DNA of 25,642 nt from Vulcanimicrobiota bacterium (GTDB lineage: Bacteria; Eremiobacterota; Eremiobacteria; Baltobacterales; Baltobacteraceae): assembly GCA_030042755.1 (NCBI GenBank), contig JASHZC010000025.1:1-25642 (forward strand), in the 5' to 3' direction. A program made the translations under genes and the position numbers. Below the pieces are notes generated by a model that had not been told where the DNA came from, ran no database searches, and was given only the letters and a program-made list of their open reading frames with translations. Each line of letters starts with the position of its first letter. Position 1 is the stretch's first letter. Shown one piece after another: positions 1 through 6,033 of the stretch.

Positions 1-2
1 CC

Positions 3-680
3 GACCGCGGGTCCCCGCTAACGCGTTGTCTCGACCCGGCAGCACTTCTGACGCCGCTCGCGGCGGAGGAAGCCGTGCGTCGAACGGTTGCGCGCTCGCT
101 GGGTGCGATGTGCGGGTATATTGGAGAAGCGTTGACGCCGGCACATAATGGAGCACCCGTTCGCGGCAAGAATCATGCCTTGTCGCTAACGGAAGCCGGC
201 GACGCGCTGCGCCAAGCGCAGGAATTCATCTCGGACGCGAGCGGTCCACCCGAATCGGAAGAGGAGCAAGAGCGACTCACGCGCACGATGCACGCCCTCG
301 ACCACGCGTCTCGCATGGCCGAGGTCGCGGGCGATGCGAGCGAATTCGGGTCGTTGCCCATCGGATCTGAAGACGTGCGCGCCGCGGAGCTGTGCGCGGA
401 GGCGATGCGTAACACGGTCGTGATAGCCGATGAAGTCGGCGCTCTTCCCGACGCGCCCGATCGGATTGCGCCGGCTGATGCCCTCGATGCAATGGCCCAA
501 CTTGAACGCAGCGCGAAAACGCTTGACGAGCTGCAACAGGCATACCGTAAAGTGACGCTCGGCTCGGTGGCGAGCGGAGCGCTCAGTGCCGACGAGGCGA
601 TAGCCCGCGTCGACACGGTCCGACGGCTCGAAGCGCTCGCGCATCATTCCTGGCGTTCCGCAACGTATCTCGCCGAATGA
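3..680 (+). CDS. Na/Pi-cotransporter family protein, C-terminal PhoU-like part (5' end outside window)
   Basis: The reading frame is open from the first bases of the window to the TGA at 678-680, so the gene starts upstream. The GTG at 75, although preceded by GGAGGA, is more likely an internal valine: the residues before it (PLTRCLDP at about 15-38, then LAAEEAVRRT) read like the linker between the membrane domain and the cytoplasmic tail of Na/Pi-cotransporter II proteins. The visible 225 residues are helical and hydrophilic, with the PhoU-like phrase LTRTMHALDHASR, as in the tail of these transporters. The family imports phosphate with sodium; the membrane part is not in this window. What is seen is only the tail, so the family call is inferred from these motifs. 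A stand-alone PhoU-like protein starting at 75 is the alternative. Confidence 0.6.
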   Translation, partial: DRGSPLTRCLDPAALLTPLAAEEAVRRTVARSLGAMCGYIGEALTPAHNGAPVRGKNHALSLTEAGDALRQAQEFISDASGPPESEEEQERLTRTMHALDHASRMAEVAGDASEFGSLPIGSEDVRAAELCAEAMRNTVVIADEVGALPDAPDRIAPADALDAMAQLERSAKTLDELQQAYRKVTLGSVASGALSADEAIARVDTVRRLEALAHHSWRSATYLAE

Positions 681-788
681 CGACGCTATGTGCCGGCTTC
701 CACCGCCCTCGGTGACTCGACCCTGGTGTTGATGGTATGCTGCCCGCCGTATGTCCAGGACACGGCCACAGAAAATCAAGGGCAGCTG

Positions 789-794
789 TATAAT
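789..794 (+). promoter_or_regulatory. Candidate -10 box (TATAAT) in the 681-913 gap
   Basis: The 233-base gap between the transporter tail and the MgtC gene holds no convincing gene. It contains a perfect TATAAT preceded by TG but no good -35 hexamer. If used, it would give the MgtC gene a leader of about 110 nt, long enough for a regulatory leader, although I see no recognisable one. Weak evidence from one hexamer. Confidence 0.3.
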
Positions 795-913
795 CGACAC
801 TTAAGGCGCATGTATCTTAGCGTTCGACGAGCTGTGGTGAATAGCAGATCGGTGTCGCGGTTGACGAAGATTACTGTCGATACGACTCGTGTTTTGAGTG
901 TGACCGGAACGCG

Positions 914-1366
914 ATGACATCGCAGGTGCATCACGCGCTGCCCTTGGTGGTATTCTTAAGCCGCGTGATAATCGGCGCAGTCATCGGGCTCGTGATAGGC
1001 ATCGAACGAGCGCTGAAGGGGCGCCCAGCGGGCGTTCACACTGCCGGATTGGTGGCGATGGGAGCAGCGATCTTTACGGCAATCCAGCCGGCCGCGGGCG
1101 CAACCAGCGATCGTGTTATCGCGAACATCGTTACGGGGATTGGCTTTCTTGCAGGCGGCGTTATTCTGCGCGAGGGAGCCAGCGTGAGCGGGCTCAATAC
1201 GGCGGCGACGCTGTGGGCGACTGCGGCGGTTGGCGCGCTCTGCGGCCTCGGCCTCTTCCGCGAGGCGATCATTGCCGGCTTAGCGGTCGTCTTGATCAAT
1301 GTGCTCATGGATCGTTTGGTTGCGGCGATCGGGCCGCGCGGTGGCCAACGCTCAGAACCTCTTTGA
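914..1366 (+). CDS. MgtC/SapB family membrane protein
   Basis: A 150-residue, strongly hydrophobic protein. It carries the MgtC/SapB signature: GIERALKGRPAGVHTAGLV (about residues 30-48) in the first part, then a glycine-rich membrane segment GIGFLAGGVILREG and the conserved GLNTAATLWATAAVG stretch. Roughly four membrane spans fit the length of the N-terminal MgtC domain; the C-terminal cytoplasmic ACT-like domain of Salmonella MgtC is absent, which is usual for short family members. The family is tied to growth at low magnesium and to acid or phosphate stress, with no settled biochemical activity. The start is the ATG at 914; its ribosome site is weak (CCGGAA). The gene stands alone between the phosphate-transporter tail and a tRNA. 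A larger relative (DUF4010 type) begins at 24492. Confidence 0.85.
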   Translation: MTSQVHHALPLVVFLSRVIIGAVIGLVIGIERALKGRPAGVHTAGLVAMGAAIFTAIQPAAGATSDRVIANIVTGIGFLAGGVILREGASVSGLNTAATLWATAAVGALCGLGLFREAIIAGLAVVLINVLMDRLVAAIGPRGGQRSEPL

Positions 1367-1453
1367 TGTCGCGTTCCAGCGCGCCCCAGCGATCGGCCCG
1401 CGGAGTGTGAATCCGAAAAGGGTCGGAGAGTTCGCTACCAAATCTCTGGACGA

Positions 1454-1483
1454 TTGTGCGAAATCCCCCGCGAATGCTACTTT
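1454..1483 (+). promoter_or_regulatory. Possible promoter of tRNA-Ser
   Basis: TTGTGC (1454-1459) and TACTTT (1478-1483) are 18 bases apart and would start transcription a few bases before the tRNA. A 7-bp hairpin, CCGCGAA/TTCGCGG (1468-1474 and 1482-1488), overlaps this stretch; no T-run follows it, so I do not call it a terminator. Confidence 0.3.
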
Positions 1484-1493
1484 CGCGGTGCGC

Positions 1494-1581
1494 GGAGAGG
1501 TGGCAGAGCGGTTGAATGCAGCGGTCTTGAAAACCGCAGAACGTGATGAGCGTTCCGGGAGTTCGAATCTCCCCCTCTCCT
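1494..1581 (+). tRNA. tRNA-Ser (anticodon UGA)
   Basis: A full cloverleaf can be drawn. The acceptor stem is GGAGAGG (1494-1500) with CCTCTCC (1574-1580). The D arm begins TGGCAGAGCGGTTGAATGC. The anticodon stem GCGGT/ACCGC (1521-1525, 1533-1537) encloses CTTGAAA with anticodon TGA at 1528-1530. A long variable arm (AACG...CGTT, about 1540-1554) marks a class II tRNA, and the T arm is GGGAG TTCGAAT CTCCC (1557-1573). The long arm plus UGA anticodon gives serine, reading UCA and other UCN codons. CCA is not encoded. The discriminator base would be T at 1581, where bacterial tRNA-Ser normally has G. A T-rich stretch (1581-1592) follows and may help termination. Confidence 0.95.
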
Positions 1582-1590
1582 TGTTTTTCT

Positions 1591-1610
1591 TTGGCAATCC
1601 ACATTGCCAA
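1591..1610. promoter_or_regulatory. Perfect inverted repeat, candidate operator for the MarR-family repressor
   Basis: TTGGCAAT (1591-1598) and ATTGCCAA (1603-1610) form a perfect 8-bp inverted repeat around CCAC. It overlaps the putative -35 box of the marR gene, the usual place for autorepression by MarR proteins, which bind palindromes of about 16-20 bp. No T-run follows, so it does not look like a terminator. Assignment to this regulator is inferred from position. Confidence 0.5.
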
Positions 1611-1633
1611 GTCCAGCCTTAGTAGTTTATACT
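1604..1633 (+). promoter_or_regulatory. Promoter of the marR-MFS operon, probably leaderless
   Basis: TTGCCA (1604-1609) and TATACT (1628-1633) are separated by 18 bases. The expected start of transcription falls at or next to the A of the ATG at 1640. No Shine-Dalgarno sequence precedes that ATG, so the message is probably leaderless. TTAGTA occurs twice (1619-1624, 1633-1638) around the -10 box. Confidence 0.5.
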
Positions 1634-1639
1634 TAGTAC

Positions 1640-2074
1640 ATGTCCCAGACCCTTGGTGTCGATCGGGTAGCGGAGGCGCTCTTCCCGAGCATTAGTCTGC
1701 TCGTTCGCCGAATGCGGCAGACGCGTGACGAGACGCTCACCATGCCCGAAGCATCGGCGCTCGCGCGACTCGAGCATGGCGGAAGCAGCACGGTCACCGC
1801 TCTCGCGAAGCTCGAGCAGATCAGCGCACAATCGCTCGGAGCGACGCTTAACGCGCTGGAAGAGCGAGGTCTGATCAAGCGAAATCCTGACCCGAGCGAC
1901 GGGCGCCAATCGCTCATATCGATCACGAAGACGGGGAAAGATACCTTGCGCAGCCGGCGTAGTGCGCGAGCAAAGCAGCTGGCTCGAGCGCTCGCCGCTG
2001 GCTTTACGCGCGCCGAAATCGATCAGCTGCTCGCCGTTGCGCCTTTGCTGGAACGATTGGCCCACAACATTTAA
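1640..2074 (+). CDS. MarR-family transcriptional regulator
   Basis: A 144-residue protein of typical MarR length. It has a central winged helix-turn-helix: TVTALAKLEQISAQSLGATL is the recognition region, and NPDPSDGRQSLISIT (about residues 87-101) is the wing with the family's conserved DxR-type turn. Flanking helices form the dimer interface. It has no cysteine, so a thiol-oxidation switch of the OhrR type is unlikely; a small-molecule ligand is expected. It overlaps the downstream efflux gene by one base (TAATG at 2072-2076), a standard arrangement for a repressor and the pump it controls. It probably also represses itself through the inverted repeat at 1591-1610 (inference). The start is fixed by the first ATG after the -10 box; no ribosome-binding site is present. 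Confidence 0.9.
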   Translation: MSQTLGVDRVAEALFPSISLLVRRMRQTRDETLTMPEASALARLEHGGSSTVTALAKLEQISAQSLGATLNALEERGLIKRNPDPSDGRQSLISITKTGKDTLRSRRSARAKQLARALAAGFTRAEIDQLLAVAPLLERLAHNI

Positions 2075-3774
2075 TGCAGGCTAGTAATCCCCGCTACAAG
2101 TGGATCGCGCTCACAAATACGACGCTGGCGATCTTTATGTCGGCGCTCGACGGTTCGATCGTCATGATTGCAATGCCGGCGATCTTTCGCGGCATTCATT
2201 TAGATCCGCTCGCCTCGCAGAATTTTGGCTACTTGCTGTGGATGATCATGGGCTACATGCTCGTCCAGGCCGTGCTCGTTGGAACGCTCGGCCGTTTGGG
2301 CGACATGTACGGTCGCGTCAAGGTATACAACTACGGCTTCGTGGTCTTCACGGTTGCGTCGGTTCTGCTCTCGTTCGACCCGTTCGCAGGACAGGGCGGC
2401 GCCTTGTGGTTGATCGGATGGCGTCTGCTGCAGGCGCTTGGTGGATCGATGCTCACGGCAAACTCCGCAGCAATTCTCACCGACGCGTTTCCACCCACGC
2501 AACGCGGCCTCGCGCTCGGCATCAATCAAATCGCCGCTCTCGGAGGCCAATTCATCGGCTTGGTTGCAGGCGGCGTACTCGCGATCTTCGATTGGCGGGC
2601 CGTCTTCTGGGTCAACGTGCCCGTCGGCATATTCGGAACCATTTGGGCCTACCAAAATCTACGCGAAACGCCGCACCACAATCGGGAACGCATCGATTGG
2701 TGGGGAAATGCTACGTTTGCGATCGGGCTTGCTGCCGTTTTGATCGCGATCACCTTCGGCATTCATCCCTACGGCAATCACGCGATGGGCTGGACGAACC
2801 CGCTCACCTATTGGCCGCTGCTCATCGGTACCGCGTTGCTTATCGCGTTCGTCATCATCGAAGAGAATGTCGCGGAGCCCATGTTCGACCTTGGTCTCCT
2901 GCGAATTCGTGCATTCACCGCCGGAATCGTTGCCGTTCTTGCATCGGCTGTCGCGCGAGGCGGCCTGCAGCTCGTCCTCGTCATTTGGCTGCAGGGTATT
3001 TGGCTGCCCCTGCACGGGTATAATTTCACCGACACGCCGCTCTGGGCCGGTATTTTTCTGCTGCCGCTCTCGTTCGGGTTTTTGATAGCGGGACCGGTGT
3101 CGGGCTTTCTATCCGATAGACTCGGTGCGCGAATGTTTTCGACGGCGGGATTGCTCGTGTTCGCCGCAAGTTTCGTCGGGCTGATGTTTCTGCCGATCGA
3201 CTTTCCATATTGGGTTTTCGCGCTGCTCATCGCAGCGAACGGCATTGGTTCGGGAATGTTCGCCGCGCCGAACACATCCGCGATCATGAGCAGCGTGCCG
3301 GCGCAACGGCGAGGCGTTGCATCGGGCATGCGCGCTACGTTCCAAAACTCCGGCAACCTGCTCTCGATCGGTGTGTCGTTCTCGCTCATGATCGCAGGGC
3401 TCGCACAAACCTTGCCCGCTACGCTTATGCGCGGCCTCGAGGCCCAAGGCGTGCCGAGCAACGTGGCGGCGAACGTCGCGGCATTACCGCCGGTGTCGTC
3501 GATTTTCGCCGCGTTCCTTGGCGTGAATCCGATGGAGTATCTGCTAACGCCGAGCGGCGTCTTGGCAAAGCTCCCCGTCGCAAACCAGCAAACGATCACG
3601 GGCAAGACCTTCTTCCCGAATTTGATCTCGCAGCCGTTTCATCACGGACTCATCATCGTATTCACGCTGTCCGCGGTACTCTCGCTACTTGCCGCGGTCG
3701 CATCGCTCGCGCGCGGCGGACGTTACCTTCATTCATCCGCAACCGCACCGGCAATTGCAAAGGAGATCTCGTGA
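2074..3774 (+). CDS. DHA2-type major facilitator superfamily drug-efflux transporter
   Basis: A 566-residue protein with about 14 membrane segments, the size and layout of EmrB/QacA-type proton-driven multidrug exporters. Visible motifs are the N-terminal LDGSIVMIAMPAI segment (acidic residue in the first span), motif A LGRLGDMYGRVKVY in the loop after the second span, and a PxxRGxALG-like stretch (TQRGLALGINQ) around residues 147-157. A PAQRRGVASGMRATFQNSG segment lies in the second half, at the matching repeat position. It is co-transcribed with the MarR regulator upstream (start codon overlapping the marR stop) and the isochorismatase-fold gene downstream (GTGA overlap). The substrate cannot be read from sequence; regulation by the neighbouring MarR protein is the natural inference. 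The periplasmic adaptor (EmrA) and outer-membrane partners are not encoded nearby. Confidence 0.92.
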   Translation: MQASNPRYKWIALTNTTLAIFMSALDGSIVMIAMPAIFRGIHLDPLASQNFGYLLWMIMGYMLVQAVLVGTLGRLGDMYGRVKVYNYGFVVFTVASVLLSFDPFAGQGGALWLIGWRLLQALGGSMLTANSAAILTDAFPPTQRGLALGINQIAALGGQFIGLVAGGVLAIFDWRAVFWVNVPVGIFGTIWAYQNLRETPHHNRERIDWWGNATFAIGLAAVLIAITFGIHPYGNHAMGWTNPLTYWPLLIGTALLIAFVIIEENVAEPMFDLGLLRIRAFTAGIVAVLASAVARGGLQLVLVIWLQGIWLPLHGYNFTDTPLWAGIFLLPLSFGFLIAGPVSGFLSDRLGARMFSTAGLLVFAASFVGLMFLPIDFPYWVFALLIAANGIGSGMFAAPNTSAIMSSVPAQRRGVASGMRATFQNSGNLLSIGVSFSLMIAGLAQTLPATLMRGLEAQGVPSNVAANVAALPPVSSIFAAFLGVNPMEYLLTPSGVLAKLPVANQQTITGKTFFPNLISQPFHHGLIIVFTLSAVLSLLAAVASLARGGRYLHSSATAPAIAKEIS

Positions 3775-4355
3775 GCAACACGCTTCCAATCGACGCGAAA
3801 TACACGGCGCTGCTCGTCATGGATTATCAAAATGGAATTCTCGGGATGGTGACCGATGCGGACGCGCTCCTTGGTCGAGCGGCCGAAGCGATCGCGACCG
3901 TGCGCCGTCACGGCGGACATATCGGCTACGTGCGCGTCGCATTCGACGATGCCGACATCGCTGCCATGCCGCCGCGCAACAAAATGTCCGCCCGCGTAAA
4001 GGCGGGCGGACCTGCGCTGCGCAGCGACTCACCGACAACGGCGATTCACGAGAGCATCGCACCGCAACCGGGTGACATGGTCGTGCGCAAGACGCGCGTC
4101 GGTCCGTTCCTGACGACGGATCTTGCCCAGCAGTTGGCGGCGCGCGGCATTACGACGCTCATTCTTGCCGGGATCAGCACCAGCGGCGTCGTTCTCTCCA
4201 CCGTCCGCGATGCCGCCGACCGCGACTTCGAAATCTTCGTTCTCGCGGATGCGTGCGCCGACCCCGAGCCCGGCGTACACGAGTTCCTGACTGAGAAGAT
4301 CTTTCCGCGTCAAGGCGAGGTCATTACGGTTGCCGATCTCGAGGGTCTGCTATAA
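3771..4355 (+). CDS. Isochorismatase-family hydrolase-like protein (cysteine replaced)
   Basis: A 194-residue protein of the isochorismatase fold. The frame is open far upstream inside the transporter gene, but the start is the GTG at 3771: AAGGAG at 3760-3765 lies five bases before it and it overlaps the transporter stop as GTGA. Asp18 (LLVMDYQNG) and Lys107 (VVRKTRVGPF) match the first two catalytic residues of the family. The third, the nucleophilic cysteine of nicotinamidases and N-carbamoyl amidohydrolases, should be near residue 140 but reads AGISTSGVVLSTVRDA, with valine at that place. True isochorismatases also lack the cysteine, so this may be a non-amidase hydrolase or another branch. 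In this operon it may act on, or be induced by, the efflux substrate (inference). Confidence 0.85.
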   Translation: MSNTLPIDAKYTALLVMDYQNGILGMVTDADALLGRAAEAIATVRRHGGHIGYVRVAFDDADIAAMPPRNKMSARVKAGGPALRSDSPTTAIHESIAPQPGDMVVRKTRVGPFLTTDLAQQLAARGITTLILAGISTSGVVLSTVRDAADRDFEIFVLADACADPEPGVHEFLTEKIFPRQGEVITVADLEGLL

Positions 4356-4356
4356 T
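4330..4356 (+). promoter_or_regulatory. Possible promoter of the DUF190 gene
   Basis: A perfect TATAAT (4351-4356) overlaps the stop codon of the preceding gene and lies 15 bases before the DUF190 ATG. The best upstream hexamer, TTGCCG at 4330-4335, gives a short 15-base spacer, so the promoter is tentative. The preceding gene ends only 16 bases before the DUF190 start, so read-through is equally possible. Confidence 0.35.
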
Positions 4357-4371
4357 CGTCGCGGAGGCGAC

Positions 4372-4749
4372 ATGCAGACTACGCAGACGTTCCAAGATGG
4401 GAAGCTCTTACGCATCTTCGTTGACGAGCGCGACCGGACGGGGCTCCAGCCGACCTACACGGCGATCGTCGATTTTCTGCGTAAGCGCGGTGTTGCCGGC
4501 GCAACGGTATTCCGTGGGATCGAGGGCTTCGGCGGCCACAGGGAAGTGCACATCGCAAAGGTCTTCTCGTGGCTTCCAAACTTGCCTATTCTCATCGAGG
4601 TCGTCGACGATTGGTCCGTGCTCGAGCCAATTATCGACGAGCTCGAAGAAATGATCGGCGAGGGTTTGCTCACGGTGGAGGCTGCGCAGTACCTTCGTCT
4701 CTCGAAGAAAGCTGCGGCCTCTGGACGCGCGCAAGGGCGATCAGACTAA
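4372..4749 (+). CDS. DUF190 family (PII-like) protein, copy 1
   Basis: A 125-residue cytoplasmic protein of the DUF190 family, whose fold resembles PII signalling proteins. Key stretches are GKLLRIFVDERDR, TYTAIVDFLRKRGVAGATVF, RGIEGFGGHREVH and LPILIEVVDD. DUF190 genes are commonly found beside crcB fluoride-channel genes, so a role in fluoride or ion homeostasis is plausible, but no activity is established. The start is the ATG at 4372, with GGAGG at 4363-4367; the frame also runs upstream, where no ribosome site exists. A second copy, about half identical by eye, lies directly before crcB at 20511. The 3' end overlaps the convergent membrane-protein gene by 80 bases. The C-terminal tail after residue 108 is charged and unique to this copy. 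No fluoride riboswitch is visible upstream. Confidence 0.85.
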   Translation: MQTTQTFQDGKLLRIFVDERDRTGLQPTYTAIVDFLRKRGVAGATVFRGIEGFGGHREVHIAKVFSWLPNLPILIEVVDDWSVLEPIIDELEEMIGEGLLTVEAAQYLRLSKKAAASGRAQGRSD

Positions 4750-5029
4750 GACCGCACGCGATAAGCAAAGCGCCGGGCGCGCCCGTACTCGCCATCGATG
4801 ACCAAAGTATTCCGCCGGCGATCGCGGCGCCGACAAAAGCCGATTGCACGAGACGATACCGTGGCACGGAGCTGGGACGTTCGAACGCCAGCAATGCAAT
4901 CATGTAGCTTACTGGAATCAGAAGCGGAACCCCGAAGGCGCGCGTGAGTGAGAACATGGTCACGACACCGAGAAGGAAAGCGCCGCACGCGCTCATGATC
5001 TCGCGGCACACAGACCGGTGTGAGTTCAT
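4670..5029 (-). CDS. Small membrane protein of unknown function under a fluoride riboswitch
   Basis: A 119-residue protein I do not recognise. It has a short charged N-terminus, then three or four hydrophobic segments (about residues 12-30, 33-50, 62-80 and 85-100), and a hydrophilic, proline-ending tail. It does not show the CrcB signatures (no GGxxRY, no TTFSTF). The start is the ATG at 5029-5027, with AGGAG placed seven bases upstream on the minus strand. That AGGAG lies inside the hairpin of a fluoride riboswitch (5036-5127), so translation should rise with fluoride. This makes a role in fluoride tolerance likely, but its biochemical function is unknown. The 3' end overlaps the convergent DUF190 gene by 80 bases. 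An internal ATG (SACGAFLL start, about residue 12) is a less likely alternative because the ribosome site fits the upstream one. Confidence 0.75.
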   Translation of the reverse strand: MNSHRSVCREIMSACGAFLLGVVTMFSLTRAFGVPLLIPVSYMIALLAFERPSSVPRYRLVQSAFVGAAIAGGILWSSMASTGAPGALLIACGLSLIALARVQRPQLSSRDEGTAQPPP

Positions 5030-5035
5030 CGGAAT

Positions 5036-5127
5036 CTCCTGACAGCGACTGCTACGCAGTGTCAGGAGTCATTGGCCGTCCGGCACTTCGCGACGCTTGC
5101 GCGGCGCGGGCGAACTCCTCCGCCTAT
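5036..5127 (-). promoter_or_regulatory. Fluoride riboswitch (crcB motif), translational type
   Basis: Read on the minus strand. P1 is GGCG/CGCC (5124-5121 with 5112-5109), with loop GAGGAGUU carrying GGAGU. A longer GC-rich P3 region follows, then the box AAUGACUCCUGACA (5073-5060), whose ACUCC can pair with GGAGU as the aptamer pseudoknot. The expression platform is a 9-bp hairpin, CUCCUGACA (5068-5060) with UGUCAGGAG (5044-5036), around a smaller CUGC/GCAG helix. The AGGAG in its 3' arm is the ribosome-binding site of the membrane-protein gene at 5029. Fluoride binding ties up ACUCC and frees the site. No T-run follows, so control is at translation. The loop reads GAGG instead of the usual AUGG, making this the least canonical of the four copies. 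Confidence 0.72.
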
Positions 5128-5200
5128 TCATTCGGTTCTCAGCGATTGGGAGCGCCTCCTTGCGAGAGGATCGCTGCTAGCCGCTGCGAACGCAGTAACC

Positions 5201-5281
5201 ACGGCGATGGAGCACCGCCTCGAACTGCCGCTTTGCGGATGATGGCTCCTATTCGAAGGGAAACGATCGGATGGGATCATC
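5201..5281 (+). promoter_or_regulatory. Fluoride riboswitch (crcB motif) upstream of the Nudix-MutS operon
   Basis: P1 is GGCG (5203-5206) with CGCC (5216-5219), enclosing AUGGAGCAC. P3 is CCGC/GCGG (5228-5231, 5235-5238). It is followed by AUGAUGGCUCCUAUU; GCUCC (5245-5249) pairs with GGAGC (5209-5213) as the pseudoknot. There is no terminator before the ATG at 5282. A possible alternative helix pairs GAUGAU (about 5238-5243) with AUCAUC (5276-5281), covering the weak ribosome site GGGA (5273-5276), which would again make this a translational ON switch. The platform is inferred; the aptamer matches the motif well. It lies divergently back to back with the minus-strand copy. Confidence 0.85.
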
Positions 5282-5722
5282 ATGAACGACGCTGAAAAGT
5301 ACCGCGTACGCGTTTCAGCCGCGGTTATCCGTCCCGGCGACGAGCTGCTCGTCGTACGCGAGTCGCGCCGCGCGATTGCCGTCGTCAATCTTCCGGGAGG
5401 GAGCCCGCACATCGACGAGACGCTGCAGCAGGCTGTTGCTCGAGAAGTTTTGGAAGAAACCGGATATGAGGTAATTCCGACGGAAATCGCCTTCGTTGCG
5501 GAACGCCGAAACGATCGCTGGGATTCGTCGGTGTTGGAGATCTGTTTCTACGCGCAGATTGCTTCCCAAGTTTCGAAGGTGCCGATGTCGGGCGATGGAA
5601 CGCAAATCGTGGAGTGGCTTCCGCTCGATCATCCCGACGTTCGAGGGCGACCGTACGGCACGGTATTTCGCGCTCGCAGGCGGGGACGTTTTGTCGACGA
5701 GAGATTGCACGCGAGGAGATGA
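5282..5722 (+). CDS. Nudix hydrolase, fluoride-operon copy 1
   Basis: A 146-residue Nudix-fold protein. The Nudix box is complete at about residues 38-60: GSPHIDETLQQAVAREVLEE followed by TGY, matching Gx5Ex7REUxEExGU, so Mg-dependent hydrolysis of a nucleoside-diphosphate-linked substrate is expected. The substrate is not predictable. It is the first gene behind the fluoride riboswitch at 5201-5281 and overlaps the next gene as ATGA (5719-5722). A paralogue at 20087 shares the framework YRVRV...LPGG...EETGYE.IPT.IAFV.ER and sits in the other fluoride-regulated operon. The start is the ATG at 5282; the ribosome site GGGA is weak, consistent with control by the riboswitch. The C-terminus is arginine-rich. 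A MutT-like clean-up role for damaged nucleotides would fit the MutS-like genes downstream, but that is inference. Confidence 0.9.
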   Translation: MNDAEKYRVRVSAAVIRPGDELLVVRESRRAIAVVNLPGGSPHIDETLQQAVAREVLEETGYEVIPTEIAFVAERRNDRWDSSVLEICFYAQIASQVSKVPMSGDGTQIVEWLPLDHPDVRGRPYGTVFRARRRGRFVDERLHARR

Positions 5723-6033
5723 GTTCGGATCTTTCGGACCGGCTTCGGGTCAGCGAGCAGCGATTGAAAGAGCGCAGCGAACGGCTCTACGAGCTACAGC
5801 AGCTCTATTCGAGCGAGCACTTCGCCCTGCAAAAGTGCATGCGCGATCTTAAAACCGAGCGGCTGCGCAACGCGGGCGCTTACGGGCAGCTCGAGAACGT
5901 CATCGATCGAATGCGGGAACTACAGGTTCGCATTGCGGAGTTGAAAGTTCGACTTCGGCGCTACGAGTCAGTCGAGGATACGTATCTCGACACGGAGTCG
6001 ATTCGAGTCGAGCGGATCGATGACGTTCCATAG
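5719..6033 (+). CDS. Small coiled-coil protein of unknown function
   Basis: A 104-residue, highly charged protein that I do not recognise as a named family. From residue 5 to about 85 it is a near-continuous heptad-like helix (SERLYELQQLYSSEH, LENVIDRMRELQVRIAELK), so a coiled coil is expected; it ends in an acidic tail. The start is the ATG at 5719, overlapping the Nudix stop (ATGA), with GAGG immediately upstream. The frame continues upstream within the Nudix gene, but without a suitable start context. It overlaps the first MutS-like gene by 14 bases. By position it may be an adaptor or clamp-like partner of the MutS-like pair; this is inferred only from the operon. Confidence 0.7.
   Translation: MSSDLSDRLRVSEQRLKERSERLYELQQLYSSEHFALQKCMRDLKTERLRNAGAYGQLENVIDRMRELQVRIAELKVRLRRYESVEDTYLDTESIRVERIDDVP

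Noticed and set aside
690..917. 75-codon frame between the phosphate-transporter tail and the MgtC gene
   Set aside because: No ribosome site, no protein-like composition or known motif; it overlaps the next gene's start.
1591..1610. Inverted repeat read as a terminator for tRNA-Ser
   Set aside because: The T-rich run lies before the hairpin, not after it, on the plus strand; an operator at the marR promoter fits better.
1299..1622. Frames on both strands across 1299-1622
   Set aside because: They run through the tRNA-Ser gene and the MgtC 3' end; chance frames in GC-rich DNA.
3210..3770. Upstream extension of the isochorismatase-fold protein
   Set aside because: This part lies inside the transporter gene in another frame, is arginine-rich and has no family similarity; the GTG at 3771 has a good ribosome site.
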